This document shows, piece by piece, positions 42,223 to 51,221 of a DNA stretch of 58,442 nt. Source of the DNA: an uncultured bacterium (GTDB lineage: Bacteria > Bacillota > Clostridia > Oscillospirales > Oscillospiraceae); the NCBI GenBank assembly GCA_948469375.1, contig CAOKLO010000017.1, positions 1 through 58,442 on the forward strand, written 5' to 3'. Both the position numbers and the translations under genes were made by a program. The stretch's first letter is position 1, and each line of letters begins with the position of its first letter. Under the pieces are notes generated by a model. It made no database searches and was not told the DNA's origin. It worked only from the letters and a program-made list of their open reading frames with translations.

Positions 42223-42366
42223 TTACTTGTTATTTTCGCACTTCTGATTGGCCACGGTGCAGGAGGTCTTGCAGGCGGACTGGCAAGAGGTCTGGCACTC
42301 GCCGCAGCCGCCGTGGGCCGCGCTCTGCTTCAGAGTAGCGCCGTTCAAAGTCTGAATGTGAGTCAT
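42223..42366 (-). CDS. scfA: SCIFF ranthipeptide precursor
   Basis: The 47-residue precursor has six cysteines (21, 24, 28, 32, 36, 43) in the C-terminal half, the six-cysteines-in-forty-five arrangement. The leader MTHIQTLNGATLKQSA and core GECQTSCQSACKTSC closely match the near-invariant clostridial sequence. ATG 42366 has GGAGGAG six bases upstream; a longer frame from 42429 is unsupported. The mature product is a thioether-bridged ranthipeptide; proposed roles in signalling come from other Clostridia. Confidence 0.95.
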   Translation of the reverse strand: MTHIQTLNGATLKQSAAHGGCGECQTSCQSACKTSCTVANQKCENNK

Positions 42367-42397
42367 AGATATCTCCTCCAATTCAAAATGTTGCTTT

Positions 42398-42426
42398 ATT
42401 ATACCACGCTGCTGCAGGAAATTCAA
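42398..42426 (-). promoter_or_regulatory. Promoter of scfA
   Basis: On the minus strand TTGAAT (42421-42426), a 17-base spacer and TATAAT (42398-42403) preceded by an extended TGG lie 32 bases ahead of scfA. This suggests strong vegetative expression. Confidence 0.82.
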
Positions 42427-42466
42427 CACAATTATTTTTGTTCAGATGGATCACTTGGACACACCC

Positions 42467-42730
42467 CTACGGATCCCTCCAGTTCCACCATTTCAGCTGC
42501 TCCGGGTCCTCAATGCGTCCCTCGGCATAGGCCACCGCCAGCCGGTAAACGTAGAGCACGCAGCGGTCCACCGTGCAGCCTTTAAGAAAGTACTCCTGAG
42601 CATAGAGCGCTTCCGGGTCCTTCCTCTTCAAATCGTCCAACCGCTCTATGCCCAGTGCGTTCAGATGCGCTGCCATGTTGGCGCCTACACCAGGAATCAC
42701 GGTCAGCTCCGACTTCGGCCCTTTCGCCAT
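42467..42730 (-). CDS. Helix-hairpin-helix protein (Cdd1/pathogenicity-locus type)
   Basis: The 87-residue protein has an HhH motif (LTVIPGVGANMAAHLNALGI) at residues 9-28 followed by YFLKGCTVDRCVLYVYRLAVAYAEG. This fits the small Cdd1-like family found widely in Clostridia. The motif suggests nucleic-acid binding, but function is unknown. Its ATG overlaps the glyA stop as TGATG, so it is translated from the glyA message. Confidence 0.85.
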   Translation of the reverse strand: MAKGPKSELTVIPGVGANMAAHLNALGIERLDDLKRKDPEALYAQEYFLKGCTVDRCVLYVYRLAVAYAEGRIEDPEQLKWWNWRDP

Positions 42731-43980
42731 CAGCGGTAGATGGGATATTTCGTGGTCAGCTCCGCCACGCCGGCGCGAATATAGTCCGCCTTAGCCTCAA
42801 AGTCAGTGGACGCCAGGGCGATATACTCCGCTACCTTATCCATGTCCACCTCCACAAAGCCGCGGCTGGTGACAGCGGGGCTGCCCACACGCAGACCGCT
42901 GGTCTGGAAAGGAGAACGGGGATCGCCGGGTACTTTATTTTTGTTGGCGGTGATCCGCACCTCATCCAGGCGGCGCTCCAGCTCCTTTCCAGTCAGGTCG
43001 CCCATGTCCCGCAGGTCGATGAGAGACAGGTGATTGTCCGTGCCGCCGGACACCAGCTTCATGCCCCGCTTTGTCAGGCCCTCGGCCAAGGCGGCGGAAT
43101 TCTTCACGATCTGCTGCTGGTACGCCTTGAATTCAGGGGTAAGCGCCTCACCCAGAGCCACCGCCTTAGCGGCGATGACGTGCATCAGCGGGCCGCCCTG
43201 AGAGCCCGGGAAGATGGCAGAGTTCAGCTTCTTGGCCAGATCCTCATCATTGGTCAACAGCAGGCCGCCGCGAGGTCCCCGAAGGGTCTTGTGGGTGGTG
43301 GTGGAGGTGACATGGGCATAGGGAATGGGAGACGGATGGAGTCCCGCCGCCACCAGGCCGGCGATGTGAGCCATATCCACCCACAGATAAGCCCCCACCT
43401 CGTCGGCGATGGCGCGGCAGCGCTCAAAGTCGATGACACGGGGATAGGCGGACGCGCCCGCGATAATCATCTTGGGCTTACACTCCTTGGCTTTTCTCTC
43501 CAGCTCGTCATAGTCGATGCGGCCGGTGCTCTCGTCCACACCGTAAGCCTCCATCTTAAAATACTTGCCGGAGAAGTTTACCGGGCTGCCGTGGGTCAGG
43601 TGCCCGCCGTGGTCCAGGTTCATCCCCAGCACGGTGTCGCCTGGCTGACACAGGGCCATATAGACCGCATAGTTGGCCTGAGCGCCGGAATGGGGCTGAA
43701 CGTTGGCGAACTTGGCCCCAAACAGCTTACAGGCCCGCTCAATGGCCAGGTTCTCCGCCACATCCACACACTGGCAGCCGCCGTAATACCGCTTGCCGGG
43801 ATAACCCTCGGCATACTTGTTGGTGAGCACGCTGCCCATAGCGGCCAGCACCGCCTCAGATACGATATTCTCCGACGCGATAAGCTCAATATTGTCGCAC
43901 TGGCGCTGATACTCCGCCCGGATAGCCGCGCCCACCTCAGGGTCACGCTGGGATACGAAGTCCATATATTCCAAAACCAT
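42730..43980 (-). CDS. glyA: Serine hydroxymethyltransferase
   Basis: GlyA interconverts serine and glycine with tetrahydrofolate and supplies one-carbon units. The 416-residue protein has [20 protein letters not shown] near residue 30, the PLP-binding Lys in [15 protein letters not shown] near residue 225, and [22 protein letters not shown] near 345. ATG 43980 is preceded by AAAGGCGGAG; the longer frame is unsupported. folD, the next folate-pathway enzyme, is 3 kb away. Confidence 0.97.
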   Translation of the reverse strand: MVLEYMDFVSQRDPEVGAAIRAEYQRQCDNIELIASENIVSEAVLAAMGSVLTNKYAEGYPGKRYYGGCQCVDVAENLAIERACKLFGAKFANVQPHSGAQANYAVYMALCQPGDTVLGMNLDHGGHLTHGSPVNFSGKYFKMEAYGVDESTGRIDYDELERKAKECKPKMIIAGASAYPRVIDFERCRAIADEVGAYLWVDMAHIAGLVAAGLHPSPIPYAHVTSTTTHKTLRGPRGGLLLTNDEDLAKKLNSAIFPGSQGGPLMHVIAAKAVALGEALTPEFKAYQQQIVKNSAALAEGLTKRGMKLVSGGTDNHLSLIDLRDMGDLTGKELERRLDEVRITANKNKVPGDPRSPFQTSGLRVGSPAVTSRGFVEVDMDKVAEYIALASTDFEAKADYIRAGVAELTTKYPIYR

Positions 43981-44013
43981 GTTCTGTCTCCGCCTTTCAA
44001 ATTTAGTCCTCTC

Positions 44014-44042
44014 ATTATATCCTGTTTTTCCAAAAAGCACAA
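44014..44042 (-). promoter_or_regulatory. Promoter of glyA
   Basis: On the minus strand TTGTGC (44037-44042), a 17-base spacer and TATAAT (44014-44019) lie 33 bases ahead of glyA. Confidence 0.75.
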
Positions 44043-44113
44043 CTGACGGGAAGAAAAAATCGGGGTCGCTTTTTTCCTGGATTTGTGTTATCCTTGACAA
44101 TGAGGTGAGACAA

Positions 44114-44761
44114 ATGACGACTGAATCCAACGTGCGCGCGATTGTAGACGCACTAAAGGAGCTATACCCTGACGGGATCTGTTCTCTGCAATACAAAAAG
44201 GATTATGAATTGTTGTTTGCTGTGCGGCTGTCAGCTCAATGCACCGACGAACGGGTGAACATGGTCACCCCCGCTTTGTACGAACGCTTCCCCACTTTGA
44301 AGGCGTTCGCGGAGGCGGACCCTGAGGAGGTCGGCGAGTACATTCACTCCTGTGGGTTCTTCCGGTCCAAAAGCAAGGATATGGTGCTGTGCGCCCAAAT
44401 GCTGCTCAGCGAATACGGCGGCAAAGTGCCCGGTACCATGGAGGACCTGCTGCGCCTGCCCGGCGTGGGGCGCAAAACTGCCAACCTCATTTTGGGGGAC
44501 GTGCACAACACCCCCGGCGTGGTGGTGGCGGACACCCACTGCATCCGCATCACCGGGCGGCTGGGTCTCACCGACGGCACCAAGGACCCGGCCAAGGTGG
44601 AAACCCAGCTCCGGGCCGTCCTGCCGCCGGAGGAGTCCAACAACTTCTGCCATCGGATGGTGCTCCACGGGCGGGCGGTGTGCACCGCGCGGAAGGCCAA
44701 ATGTGGGGAATGCACCCTGGCCCCCTGGTGCAAGTATGCTAAAACGGAATTCAAGACATAA
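44114..44761 (+). CDS. nth: Endonuclease III
   Basis: Nth is a bifunctional DNA glycosylase and AP lyase for oxidised pyrimidines. The 215-residue protein has the helix-hairpin-helix [13 protein letters not shown] with the catalytic Lys near residue 122, catalytic Asp in VADTHCIRI near residue 140, and the [4Fe-4S] ligands C-x6-C-x2-C-x5-C at the C terminus. ATG 44114 has GAGGTGAGA upstream. It is divergent from glyA. Confidence 0.96.
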   Translation: MTTESNVRAIVDALKELYPDGICSLQYKKDYELLFAVRLSAQCTDERVNMVTPALYERFPTLKAFAEADPEEVGEYIHSCGFFRSKSKDMVLCAQMLLSEYGGKVPGTMEDLLRLPGVGRKTANLILGDVHNTPGVVVADTHCIRITGRLGLTDGTKDPAKVETQLRAVLPPEESNNFCHRMVLHGRAVCTARKAKCGECTLAPWCKYAKTEFKT

Positions 44762-44763
44762 AA

Positions 44764-44798
44764 AAGCCCGCCCCGGTCCATCTAACCGGGGCGGGCTT
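44764..44798. terminator. Bidirectional terminator between nth and the anti-sigma gene
   Basis: A perfect 14-bp GC-rich stem (44764-44777 with 44785-44798) with a seven-base loop has A residues on its left, giving TTTTT for the minus strand, and a weaker T tract for nth. Confidence 0.85.
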
Positions 44799-44807
44799 CT
44801 TCGGATT

Positions 44808-45935
44808 TTACTGATCCACCGGGCTCAGCTTATCCAGCGGGATGACTGCTTTTCCACCATCCCAGTTCAGCATCAATGTGCCTCCTTGGAATTTGGCAGG
44901 GTCAGTGACCTCCTCCAAATAAAACCGCCTTATCTGACTCAAAGCGCCATTGCCGCTTCCTTGGGTCAGGGTGACCTCCGTCCCATCTCTGGCAGTCAGA
45001 ATAACACTGTCTTCCTGATTCAGTATATTCCACCAGTTGTTCCGCACATCTTCGTTCTCATCGGCCCAATATTCCTCCACCGTACCTTCCCGCACCAGGG
45101 TCAGTTCCAGGGTCATGGGGGACAAGTATACCTTCTCCAACGTGACGCCGGCCCCGTCCAGGGTTCCAATGATTCGATCTGCCTGCCAGAAGTACCCAAT
45201 ATCATGCTGGGGCAAGGCAACCTCAAAGGACCAGTCGCCGGAGAGGACAGTCTCGTTCTCCTCCTCCCCGCCCACAAAATAGTACAGGTCAACGGCCGGA
45301 ACCCACAATGATACAGCATCCTCCAGCAAAGTCCCCTCATAAAAATGGGTGTTATACTCAAAAACCATCGAACAGCGGTTATCCTGGCGGTCATCATCCT
45401 TCAGCACTTTCCACCTGCAGCTGCCGCACGCTTTGTCCTCCAGCTGTTTCCCCTCTGCATTGAGAAAATAGGGCCAAGTCCACTCCTTGCTTATGAATCC
45501 TTTGGGAGTCCAGCATTTGGGGTCGTCAAAGTCTCCCATGTCCAGCACCGTCCCCTCCGGGGCGGTGAAGTCGGCCAGCACCCTGATACAGGTGCGGTCC
45601 CAATACACCTGGGTCACATGGAGCGTGGCCCCATTGCTCTCCTTGGTGATGTCCACCGTTACCGCCCCTGGGGCCAGCAGCTCCACGGTTTTGGTATCCT
45701 CTGGCGCAACACCGAAATATTCCAGCAGCCGCCTGTTCAGCCCCGGCACAACAGCGGCGGCGGCCGTTGTCACCAGCAGAGCGGCGGCCGCTGCTCCCAG
45801 CACAATCCGTTTCCAGTTTTTCATCGGTTGTTTCCTCCTCGCATCGTCCCGGAGGAGTTTTTCCAGCAGCTCCCGCTCCCGGCGCGGGTCGGGGGTCAGC
45901 GCGTCAAACATCCGGTTCAGCTCATGCCTTTCCAT
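44808..45935 (-). CDS. Probable anti-sigma factor, DUF4179-like
   Basis: The 375-residue protein has a cytoplasmic N-terminal part (about 1-42), one membrane helix (about 43-62), and a large extracellular region rich in beta-type sequence and aromatic residues. This is the layout of clostridial DUF4179-type anti-sigma factors. Its gene overlaps the preceding ECF sigma gene by 14 bases. It probably holds that sigma factor at the membrane until an envelope signal arrives. The family assignment is from architecture more than motif. Confidence 0.72.
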   Translation of the reverse strand: MERHELNRMFDALTPDPRRERELLEKLLRDDARRKQPMKNWKRIVLGAAAAALLVTTAAAAVVPGLNRRLLEYFGVAPEDTKTVELLAPGAVTVDITKESNGATLHVTQVYWDRTCIRVLADFTAPEGTVLDMGDFDDPKCWTPKGFISKEWTWPYFLNAEGKQLEDKACGSCRWKVLKDDDRQDNRCSMVFEYNTHFYEGTLLEDAVSLWVPAVDLYYFVGGEEENETVLSGDWSFEVALPQHDIGYFWQADRIIGTLDGAGVTLEKVYLSPMTLELTLVREGTVEEYWADENEDVRNNWWNILNQEDSVILTARDGTEVTLTQGSGNGALSQIRRFYLEEVTDPAKFQGGTLMLNWDGGKAVIPLDKLSPVDQ

Positions 45936-46419
45936 AACCTTCCTCCTCCAGTTTGAGTTTCAGTTTCCTCCGGGCCTGGGCCAGCCGGGAGCGCACGGTG
46001 GAGGGGTTCTCCCCCAGCATATCCGCAATCTCCCCGGTGGTGTAGCCCTGGTAGTAGTGGAGATAGAGCACCAGCCGGTGGGACTCGGGCAGCGCCGCCA
46101 CCTGATCCCATACCTCCTGGTCCCGGGGCTGCTCCCAGGTAAGGGAGTCCAACGCCCCGCTGTCTGCCCGCCGGGTGCGCCACCAGTGCTTGAGCTGGTT
46201 ATAGCACTCGTTCCGGGCGGTGACAATCAGCCACGCCTTCTCGTGCTCCGGATCACGGAAGGGCTGGGCCTGCTCCATCGCCTTGCGAAAAACGGTCTGG
46301 GCGGCGTCCTCCGCATCGGGCACGTTTTTCATCAGCATCAGACAGATTTGGTAGACCATCTTAAACTGCCTCCGGTAGAGGTCGGCCAGCTCCTCCCGGG
46401 ATAACGCCGCGTGTGCCAT
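45922..46419 (-). CDS. ECF-type sigma-70 factor
   Basis: The 165-residue protein has only regions 2 and 4, the ECF layout. Region 2 (about 10-75) contains NVPDAEDAAQTVFRKAM and EKAWLIVTARNECYNQLK. Region 4 (about 105-160) contains LPESHRLVLYLHYYQGYTTGEIADML and TVRSRLAQARRKL. GAAAGGAGGCG precedes the ATG. Upstream, on the minus strand near 46450-46480, CAAC followed some 16 bases later by GTGTAG could be an autoregulated ECF promoter. This is weak evidence. Confidence 0.9.
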   Translation of the reverse strand: MAHAALSREELADLYRRQFKMVYQICLMLMKNVPDAEDAAQTVFRKAMEQAQPFRDPEHEKAWLIVTARNECYNQLKHWWRTRRADSGALDSLTWEQPRDQEVWDQVAALPESHRLVLYLHYYQGYTTGEIADMLGENPSTVRSRLAQARRKLKLKLEEEGYGKA

Positions 46420-46499
46420 GGGGACCGCCTCCTTTCGTCTTTCTGTCTACTACACAATCGGCGGGGTCAAATTGTTGACAGCGCAGGAAAATTTTTTGC

Positions 46500-46533
46500 A
46501 AAAAGCAGGGCGGACAGCTGCCGCCGTCCGCCC
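46500..46533 (-). terminator. Terminator after folD
   Basis: GGGCGGAC (46508-46515) pairs with GTCCGCCC (46526-46533); TTTTT follows on the minus strand. It ends the yfmF-yfmH-lgt-folD transcript before the ECF sigma promoter. Confidence 0.75.
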
Positions 46534-46550
46534 GATGATGCCGGTCGGTT

Positions 46551-47396
46551 TTACAACCCCTGGTGCAGCTTTGCCGCCGTCAGGGTGTTTTTCATCAGCA
46601 TGGCCCTGGTCATGGGACCCACGCCGCCGGGAACCGGGGTGATGTAGGACGCCTTGGCGGCAACTTCCTCAAAGCATACGTCGCCGCACAGCTTGCCCGC
46701 GTCGTTGCGGTTCATGGCCACATCGACGACCACCGCGCCCTCCTTTACCATGTCAGCGGAGACCAAGCCGGTCTTGCCCACGGCGGACACCAAAATATCC
46801 GCAGAGGCCGCCAGCTCCTTCATATCCGGCGTTTTGGAGTGGCACATTACCACCGTTCCGTTGGCATGGAGCAGCAACAGAGCCATGGGCTTGCCCACAA
46901 TATTGGACCGCCCCAGCACCACGCACCGTTTTCCCGCCAGGTCGATGCCGTATTCCTTGAGCATCTCCATCACGCCGCCGGGGGTGCAGGGCTGAAATAC
47001 CGGCGCTCCAATGGTCAGCTGGCCCACGTTGTAGGGATGGAAACAGTCCACATCCTTGACAGGATCAACGGCCAGCAAAACCTCCTTTTCATCCAGCCCC
47101 TTCGGCAGAGGAAGCTGAACCAGGATGCCGTCAATGTTCTCCCTTCCATTCAGCTCAGCTACCAAATCCAGGAGCTGCTTTTGAGTGGTTTCTGTCGGGA
47201 GGGCATACTCCTCGCTGTAGAAACCGCACTCCTCGCAGTCTTTCCGCTTACTGGTCACATACACCCGGGAGGCAGGATTGTCCCCGACTAAAATCACCGC
47301 CAAACCGGGCTTCCGGGACAAAGCTGCGGCCTCCGTCCGGACATTCTCCTTTACCTTGGCCGCCAGGGCCTTTCCGTCAATCAAGGTCGCCGCCAT
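46551..47396 (-). CDS. folD: Bifunctional methylene-THF dehydrogenase/cyclohydrolase
   Basis: FolD makes 10-formyl-THF from methylene-THF using NADP. The 281-residue protein has catalytic Lys in YVTSKRKDCEECG near residue 54, DGILVQLPLPKG near 94, cofactor region VVLGRSNIVGKPMALLL near 163, and TPVPGGVGPMTRAML near the end. ATG 47396 has AAGGAGGAG upstream. Its start overlaps the lgt end by 20 bases. Confidence 0.96.
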   Translation of the reverse strand: MAATLIDGKALAAKVKENVRTEAAALSRKPGLAVILVGDNPASRVYVTSKRKDCEECGFYSEEYALPTETTQKQLLDLVAELNGRENIDGILVQLPLPKGLDEKEVLLAVDPVKDVDCFHPYNVGQLTIGAPVFQPCTPGGVMEMLKEYGIDLAGKRCVVLGRSNIVGKPMALLLLHANGTVVMCHSKTPDMKELAASADILVSAVGKTGLVSADMVKEGAVVVDVAMNRNDAGKLCGDVCFEEVAAKASYITPVPGGVGPMTRAMLMKNTLTAAKLHQGL

Positions 47397-48399
47397 CTTG
47401 CCTCTCCTCCTTGTTTTCTTGCTCGGGCTGGAATTCTTCCGGTTCATTCTCTGCAACAGGCTCTGGGGAGTCCTCCACAACGGCCTGTGCCGTTTCGGCC
47501 TCCGCTGCAGGCTGGAACGGCGGCGAGGCCGGTCCAGCAGTTTTGAGCCGCAGGACATACAGCCCAATACCAACCACCGCCGACAGGATGCCCAGCATTT
47601 GGGAGGAACGGATGCCGGTGCCGAAGAAATACAGGCTGTCGGTACGCATCCCCTCGATCACTGCCCGGCCCAGACCGTACCAAATCACATAGCCGAGAAA
47701 CATCTGACCGTTGAACCTCCGGCCCCTTTTCACCAGCAGCACCAGCAGGACAAAGCCCAGCAGATTCCAGACGGACTCATAGAAAAAGGTGGGGTGAACC
47801 CCCAGCGTTCCATCCAGGATACTGTCATATATCTGCTTGGACTCCAGCAGTCCGCCCCGCCACAGCTCGTTGGCAATGGACTCCGAACACATCCGCCAGG
47901 GTAAGCCTGTGACGCCGCCATAGCATTCCACATTGACAAAATTTCCCCACCGTCCCACCATCTGGCCGATGAGCAGACCGTAGGCCGTAATGTCCATACC
48001 GCTCCAAAAATCCACCTTGCGCACCTTGCAGAACAAAAGCGCAGAGATCACCGTACCGATGACGCCGCCGTAAATGGCCAGCCCGCCATCCCAAAAGGCG
48101 ATCATGTTCAACAGGCTGAAGGAGCCGTCCGCTGTAAAGCACACGGAGGGATTAAAGATCACATAATAGGCCCGCGCCCCAATGATGGCCGACGGCACCA
48201 CCACAAAGATGGCGTCGGTGATGACGTCCGGATCCATGGAAAACCGGGGCGCCCGCCACAGGCCGTAGGCCACAGCCAGCAGAAAGCCCGCCGCAATGAT
48301 GATGCCATACCAATAGATATTATGGCCGAACACAGAAAAGGCCACCCGGTTCAGCTCAAATTCCAACCCCAATCCAGGAAAAAAAACGGTATTTGTCAT
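47377..48399 (-). CDS. lgt: Prolipoprotein diacylglyceryl transferase
   Basis: Lgt attaches diacylglycerol to the Cys of prolipoproteins in the membrane. The 340-residue protein has about seven membrane helices. The catalytic-region signature is GRWGNFVNVECYGG near residue 147, and HPTFFYES lies near 208. After the last helix (about residue 285) there is a Pro- and Glu-rich hydrophilic tail of about 50 residues, absent from most Lgt proteins. ATG 48399 is spaced correctly from AGAGGA; the ATG at 48405 is too close. Confidence 0.94.
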   Translation of the reverse strand: MTNTVFFPGLGLEFELNRVAFSVFGHNIYWYGIIIAAGFLLAVAYGLWRAPRFSMDPDVITDAIFVVVPSAIIGARAYYVIFNPSVCFTADGSFSLLNMIAFWDGGLAIYGGVIGTVISALLFCKVRKVDFWSGMDITAYGLLIGQMVGRWGNFVNVECYGGVTGLPWRMCSESIANELWRGGLLESKQIYDSILDGTLGVHPTFFYESVWNLLGFVLLVLLVKRGRRFNGQMFLGYVIWYGLGRAVIEGMRTDSLYFFGTGIRSSQMLGILSAVVGIGLYVLRLKTAGPASPPFQPAAEAETAQAVVEDSPEPVAENEPEEFQPEQENKEERQDGGDLD

Positions 48400-48427
48400 G
48401 GTCATTCCTCTTTATGTCTGTTGATGT

Positions 48428-49699
48428 TTATTCCTCCGGCGCGACGATGGACAGGGCCGCCCGTTCCTCCACACACCACTCACGCAAAAGGGCCTCGCCG
48501 TCGGCGCGCTCGATGCTCTGGAACACCTGGGGGAAGCTGAGATAGTCCTCCCCGTTGAAATGGGCCTCGGCCAGCTCAATGCAGGTATCGTCCATAGAGT
48601 TGAGACGCCGCACCATAGCGCCGTAGGCCGCCTTTTTCAGCCGGTCCCACAGCTCTTGGTCAATCCCCGACTCGCCCAGGCGGGCGGCCTCTTTCAACAC
48701 CTCGTCCTTGACCCGCTCCGGGTCGCGGCTCTCCCCTTCCGCCACAAGGAAGGCACAGCCGGGTCCGGCAGAATAGAAGCTGTTAAAGGAGCTGTTCAGC
48801 AACCCTTGCTCATACAGCCGGTTGTACAACGGCGCAGAGGGACCAAAGAGCACGTCGCACACCAGCTCGGCCAGCAGCCGTTGGCGCAGGCCCTTCCCCC
48901 TGACGGCTGGACTGCCCTTAAGACCCAGCGCAAACAGCGGGATGGACACCGGCATGGTCCGGTGGGTGAGTTTCTCCCCTACCCTGTTCGGCTCCGGCCG
49001 GCCGTGGTCGGCGGGCGTCGCCGAGGTAGGTTCGCCGGACAGCACCTCCCATGCAATATCCGATACCCGCTGTGGGTCGATATTCCCCGCCGCACACAGC
49101 ACCATGTTGCCGGGCCGGTAAAAGGCCCTGTGGCATTGGTAGAGGGTGTCCGCCGTGATGTGGGAGATGGACTCCACCGTCCCCGCCACCCGGTTTCTCA
49201 CCGGATGGCTCACATACATGGCCTCCAGCAGGCGGCAGTACACCTCATCATTGGGGTCGTCTTCACACATTCGGATCTCCTGGGCAATGATACCCTGCTC
49301 CTTGTCCACGCTCTCCTGGGTAAACCAGGGCACCGACACAAAGGACAACAGCGTGCGCAGATTCTCCTCAAAGTTCGGCACACCGTCAAAATAGTAGCCC
49401 GTCATGGAGGCGGAGGTAAAGGCGTTTGGGTCCACCCCATTTGCCGCCATAGTCTGGAGTGCGTTGCCGTCCTCGGTATCAAAGCTTTTATGCTCCAGGA
49501 AGTGGGCCACGCCCGCCGGGGTGTCCAGCCAGTTGCCGTCCTCTCCCCGGAAACGCAGGTCCATCCCGCCGTACCGGGTGGCAAAAAAAGCAAACTGCTT
49601 GCTGTATGACCGCCGCGCATCCACATAGATGTTCAGGCCGTTGGGCAGAACGTCGTGATAAACGGTCTGCCCCAGCGCGGTATACTCCAATTTATCCAT
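48428..49699 (-). CDS. yfmH: M16 zinc peptidase, YfmH type
   Basis: The 423-residue protein is the catalytic-type member of an M16 pair. The inverted zinc motif HFLEH is near residue 66, with the downstream Glu in EIRMCEDDPND near 140. The N terminus (LPNGLNIYV) is typical. In B. subtilis the YfmF/YfmH pair has been linked to 5-aminopentanol modification of EF-P. ATG 49699 has GGAGGG upstream and lies 3 bases past the yfmF stop. Confidence 0.87.
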   Translation of the reverse strand: MDKLEYTALGQTVYHDVLPNGLNIYVDARRSYSKQFAFFATRYGGMDLRFRGEDGNWLDTPAGVAHFLEHKSFDTEDGNALQTMAANGVDPNAFTSASMTGYYFDGVPNFEENLRTLLSFVSVPWFTQESVDKEQGIIAQEIRMCEDDPNDEVYCRLLEAMYVSHPVRNRVAGTVESISHITADTLYQCHRAFYRPGNMVLCAAGNIDPQRVSDIAWEVLSGEPTSATPADHGRPEPNRVGEKLTHRTMPVSIPLFALGLKGSPAVRGKGLRQRLLAELVCDVLFGPSAPLYNRLYEQGLLNSSFNSFYSAGPGCAFLVAEGESRDPERVKDEVLKEAARLGESGIDQELWDRLKKAAYGAMVRRLNSMDDTCIELAEAHFNGEDYLSFPQVFQSIERADGEALLREWCVEERAALSIVAPEE

Positions 49700-49702
49700 C
49701 AA

Positions 49703-50980
49703 TCAGCCCTCCTTTCCGGTCAGGCGGTACACCGTATCAAGCTTCAGCCGTTGGGCTGTCTCCACCACCTGATCCGCCGTCACAGACTCCACCGCCCGAA
49801 TCAGCTCCTCGCCCTCCAGATCGGTATGGAACAGCAGGCGGGTGAGCTTGTCATCCTCCAACTGCCCCTGGCTGTCCAGCCGGCCCCGGAGGCTGTTGGC
49901 TACGGTACGGGCCGCGGCGGTAAGCTCTTCGGCCGTGAAATCACCCCTCCGCACCGCCTCCAGCTGGGCCAGAATGGCCTCCTGAGCCCGGTCAAACTGG
50001 GCAAACTCCACCCCGGAGGACACCACCATCAGCCCCTTGATCTTGTCCAGCATGGACGAGGCATAGTAGCACAGACTCATCTTCTCCCGCACGTTAAGGA
50101 ACAGCTTGGAGTTTGCGCTGCCGCCATACAGGGTGTTGCACACCAGAAGCGCGGGATAGCCTTCGCTGCCCATGGTGATGCCGCCGGTGCGGAACCCCAT
50201 GGCCAGCTTGCCCTGGGTCACATCCATGGAATCCGTCGCCGTGCGCACGGGCCCCTTCGGCTCAGACGCCACCAGACAGTCCACCGGAGCGGTCCGCCCT
50301 GTCAAAAGGGGGGCAAAGGAGCGGCGGACTGCATCCTCCACCCGCTCTAATTGTGCACCGCCGCCATAATAGAAGGTCACCTTGGCCTGGAAGAGCATGG
50401 AGCGGTAATCCGCCCAAAGCTGCTCCGGCGTCATAGACCGCGCCTTCGCGCCGTCCCCCAGCTTGTCAACGGCGTAGGCCTCCCCTGCGCACATCTCCTG
50501 GATAAGCCGGAAAATGGCCCAGCTCCGCTTGTCGTTCATCCGAGCCTGGATACGGTCGGCCAGGTTGCCCCCCTCCGACTCCACATAGTCCCGGCGAAAC
50601 GCGCCGTCCTCTAAGGCGGGGTCCAGCAGGGCCTCGCCCATCAGCTCGGCGGCGGGCTCCAGCACCGCTGAACCGTCCAGAGCATAGCGGTCGTCAATGA
50701 AGCTGCACAGGATGCTGACACACTGGCTTTCCCCCCTTTGGCGCACCCCGGTGCTCAGAGACGCGCCGTACAGCGCATCGGCGGCGGCGGACAGCTTTTC
50801 CATATCCGGATGGCGGCGGCTGCCCCGGTAAAGCACTTCTGGGATCAGCGCTCCTCCAGTGGCGGTACCCGCGCTGAGCGGAATGGTGAGTGTGACCGAC
50901 AATAGGCCGGTTTTAAACTTATCTGTCTGAGCGGCTGCCAGCTCCACCCCGTCCGCCAGCCGTTTCCAATGCTGCTGCAT
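49703..50980 (-). CDS. yfmF: M16-like protein, YfmF type (probably non-catalytic)
   Basis: The 425-residue protein has the M16 fold pattern but no HxxEH zinc motif: the matching helix reads LIPEVLYRGSRRHPDME. It is therefore likely the inactive partner of YfmH in a heterodimer, as in two-subunit M16 enzymes. ATG 50980 has AGGAGGAAGG immediately upstream; the frame from 50995 is less likely. It is the first gene of the minus-strand unit that continues with yfmH, lgt and folD. Confidence 0.85.
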   Translation of the reverse strand: MQQHWKRLADGVELAAAQTDKFKTGLLSVTLTIPLSAGTATGGALIPEVLYRGSRRHPDMEKLSAAADALYGASLSTGVRQRGESQCVSILCSFIDDRYALDGSAVLEPAAELMGEALLDPALEDGAFRRDYVESEGGNLADRIQARMNDKRSWAIFRLIQEMCAGEAYAVDKLGDGAKARSMTPEQLWADYRSMLFQAKVTFYYGGGAQLERVEDAVRRSFAPLLTGRTAPVDCLVASEPKGPVRTATDSMDVTQGKLAMGFRTGGITMGSEGYPALLVCNTLYGGSANSKLFLNVREKMSLCYYASSMLDKIKGLMVVSSGVEFAQFDRAQEAILAQLEAVRRGDFTAEELTAAARTVANSLRGRLDSQGQLEDDKLTRLLFHTDLEGEELIRAVESVTADQVVETAQRLKLDTVYRLTGKEG

Positions 50981-51026
50981 AGCCTTCCTCCTCATTGGTA
51001 CAAATGCAAAATTACTCTGAATTAGT

Positions 51027-51054
51027 ATTATACATCATTGCCCGCTGTTTGACA
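51027..51054 (-). promoter_or_regulatory. Promoter of the yfmF operon
   Basis: On the minus strand TGTCAA (51049-51054), 16 bases and TATAAT (51027-51032) lie 46 bases ahead of yfmF. The -10 is perfect; the -35 is weak. Confidence 0.6.
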
Positions 51055-51138
51055 CCTGTTATTTTGCCTGGAATGGTAAATTTTTTTGAAACACCCTTAC
51101 AGGCAGGGAAAACGCGCGTAAAACGCGGCATTTTCTTC

Positions 51139-51167
51139 TTGACTTTTAATCCGGTTTGTGGTATAGT
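51139..51167 (+). promoter_or_regulatory. Promoter of ylxM-ffh
   Basis: TTGACT (51139-51144), a 17-base spacer and TATAGT (51162-51167) lie 54 bases ahead of ylxM. Confidence 0.82.
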
Positions 51168-51221
51168 ATCACATTGTAAAGTTAATCAGCTTTACACAAC
51201 ATCTTCTGGAGGCGGGGTTCC

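Noticed and set aside
42655-44046. 463-codon plus-strand open frame across glyA
   Set aside because: glyA on the minus strand is unambiguous; the plus frame is a compositional shadow.
48560-49609. 349-codon plus-strand open frame opposite yfmH
   Set aside because: No recognisable domain; the minus-strand M16 protein has the HFLEH zinc motif and a good ribosome site.
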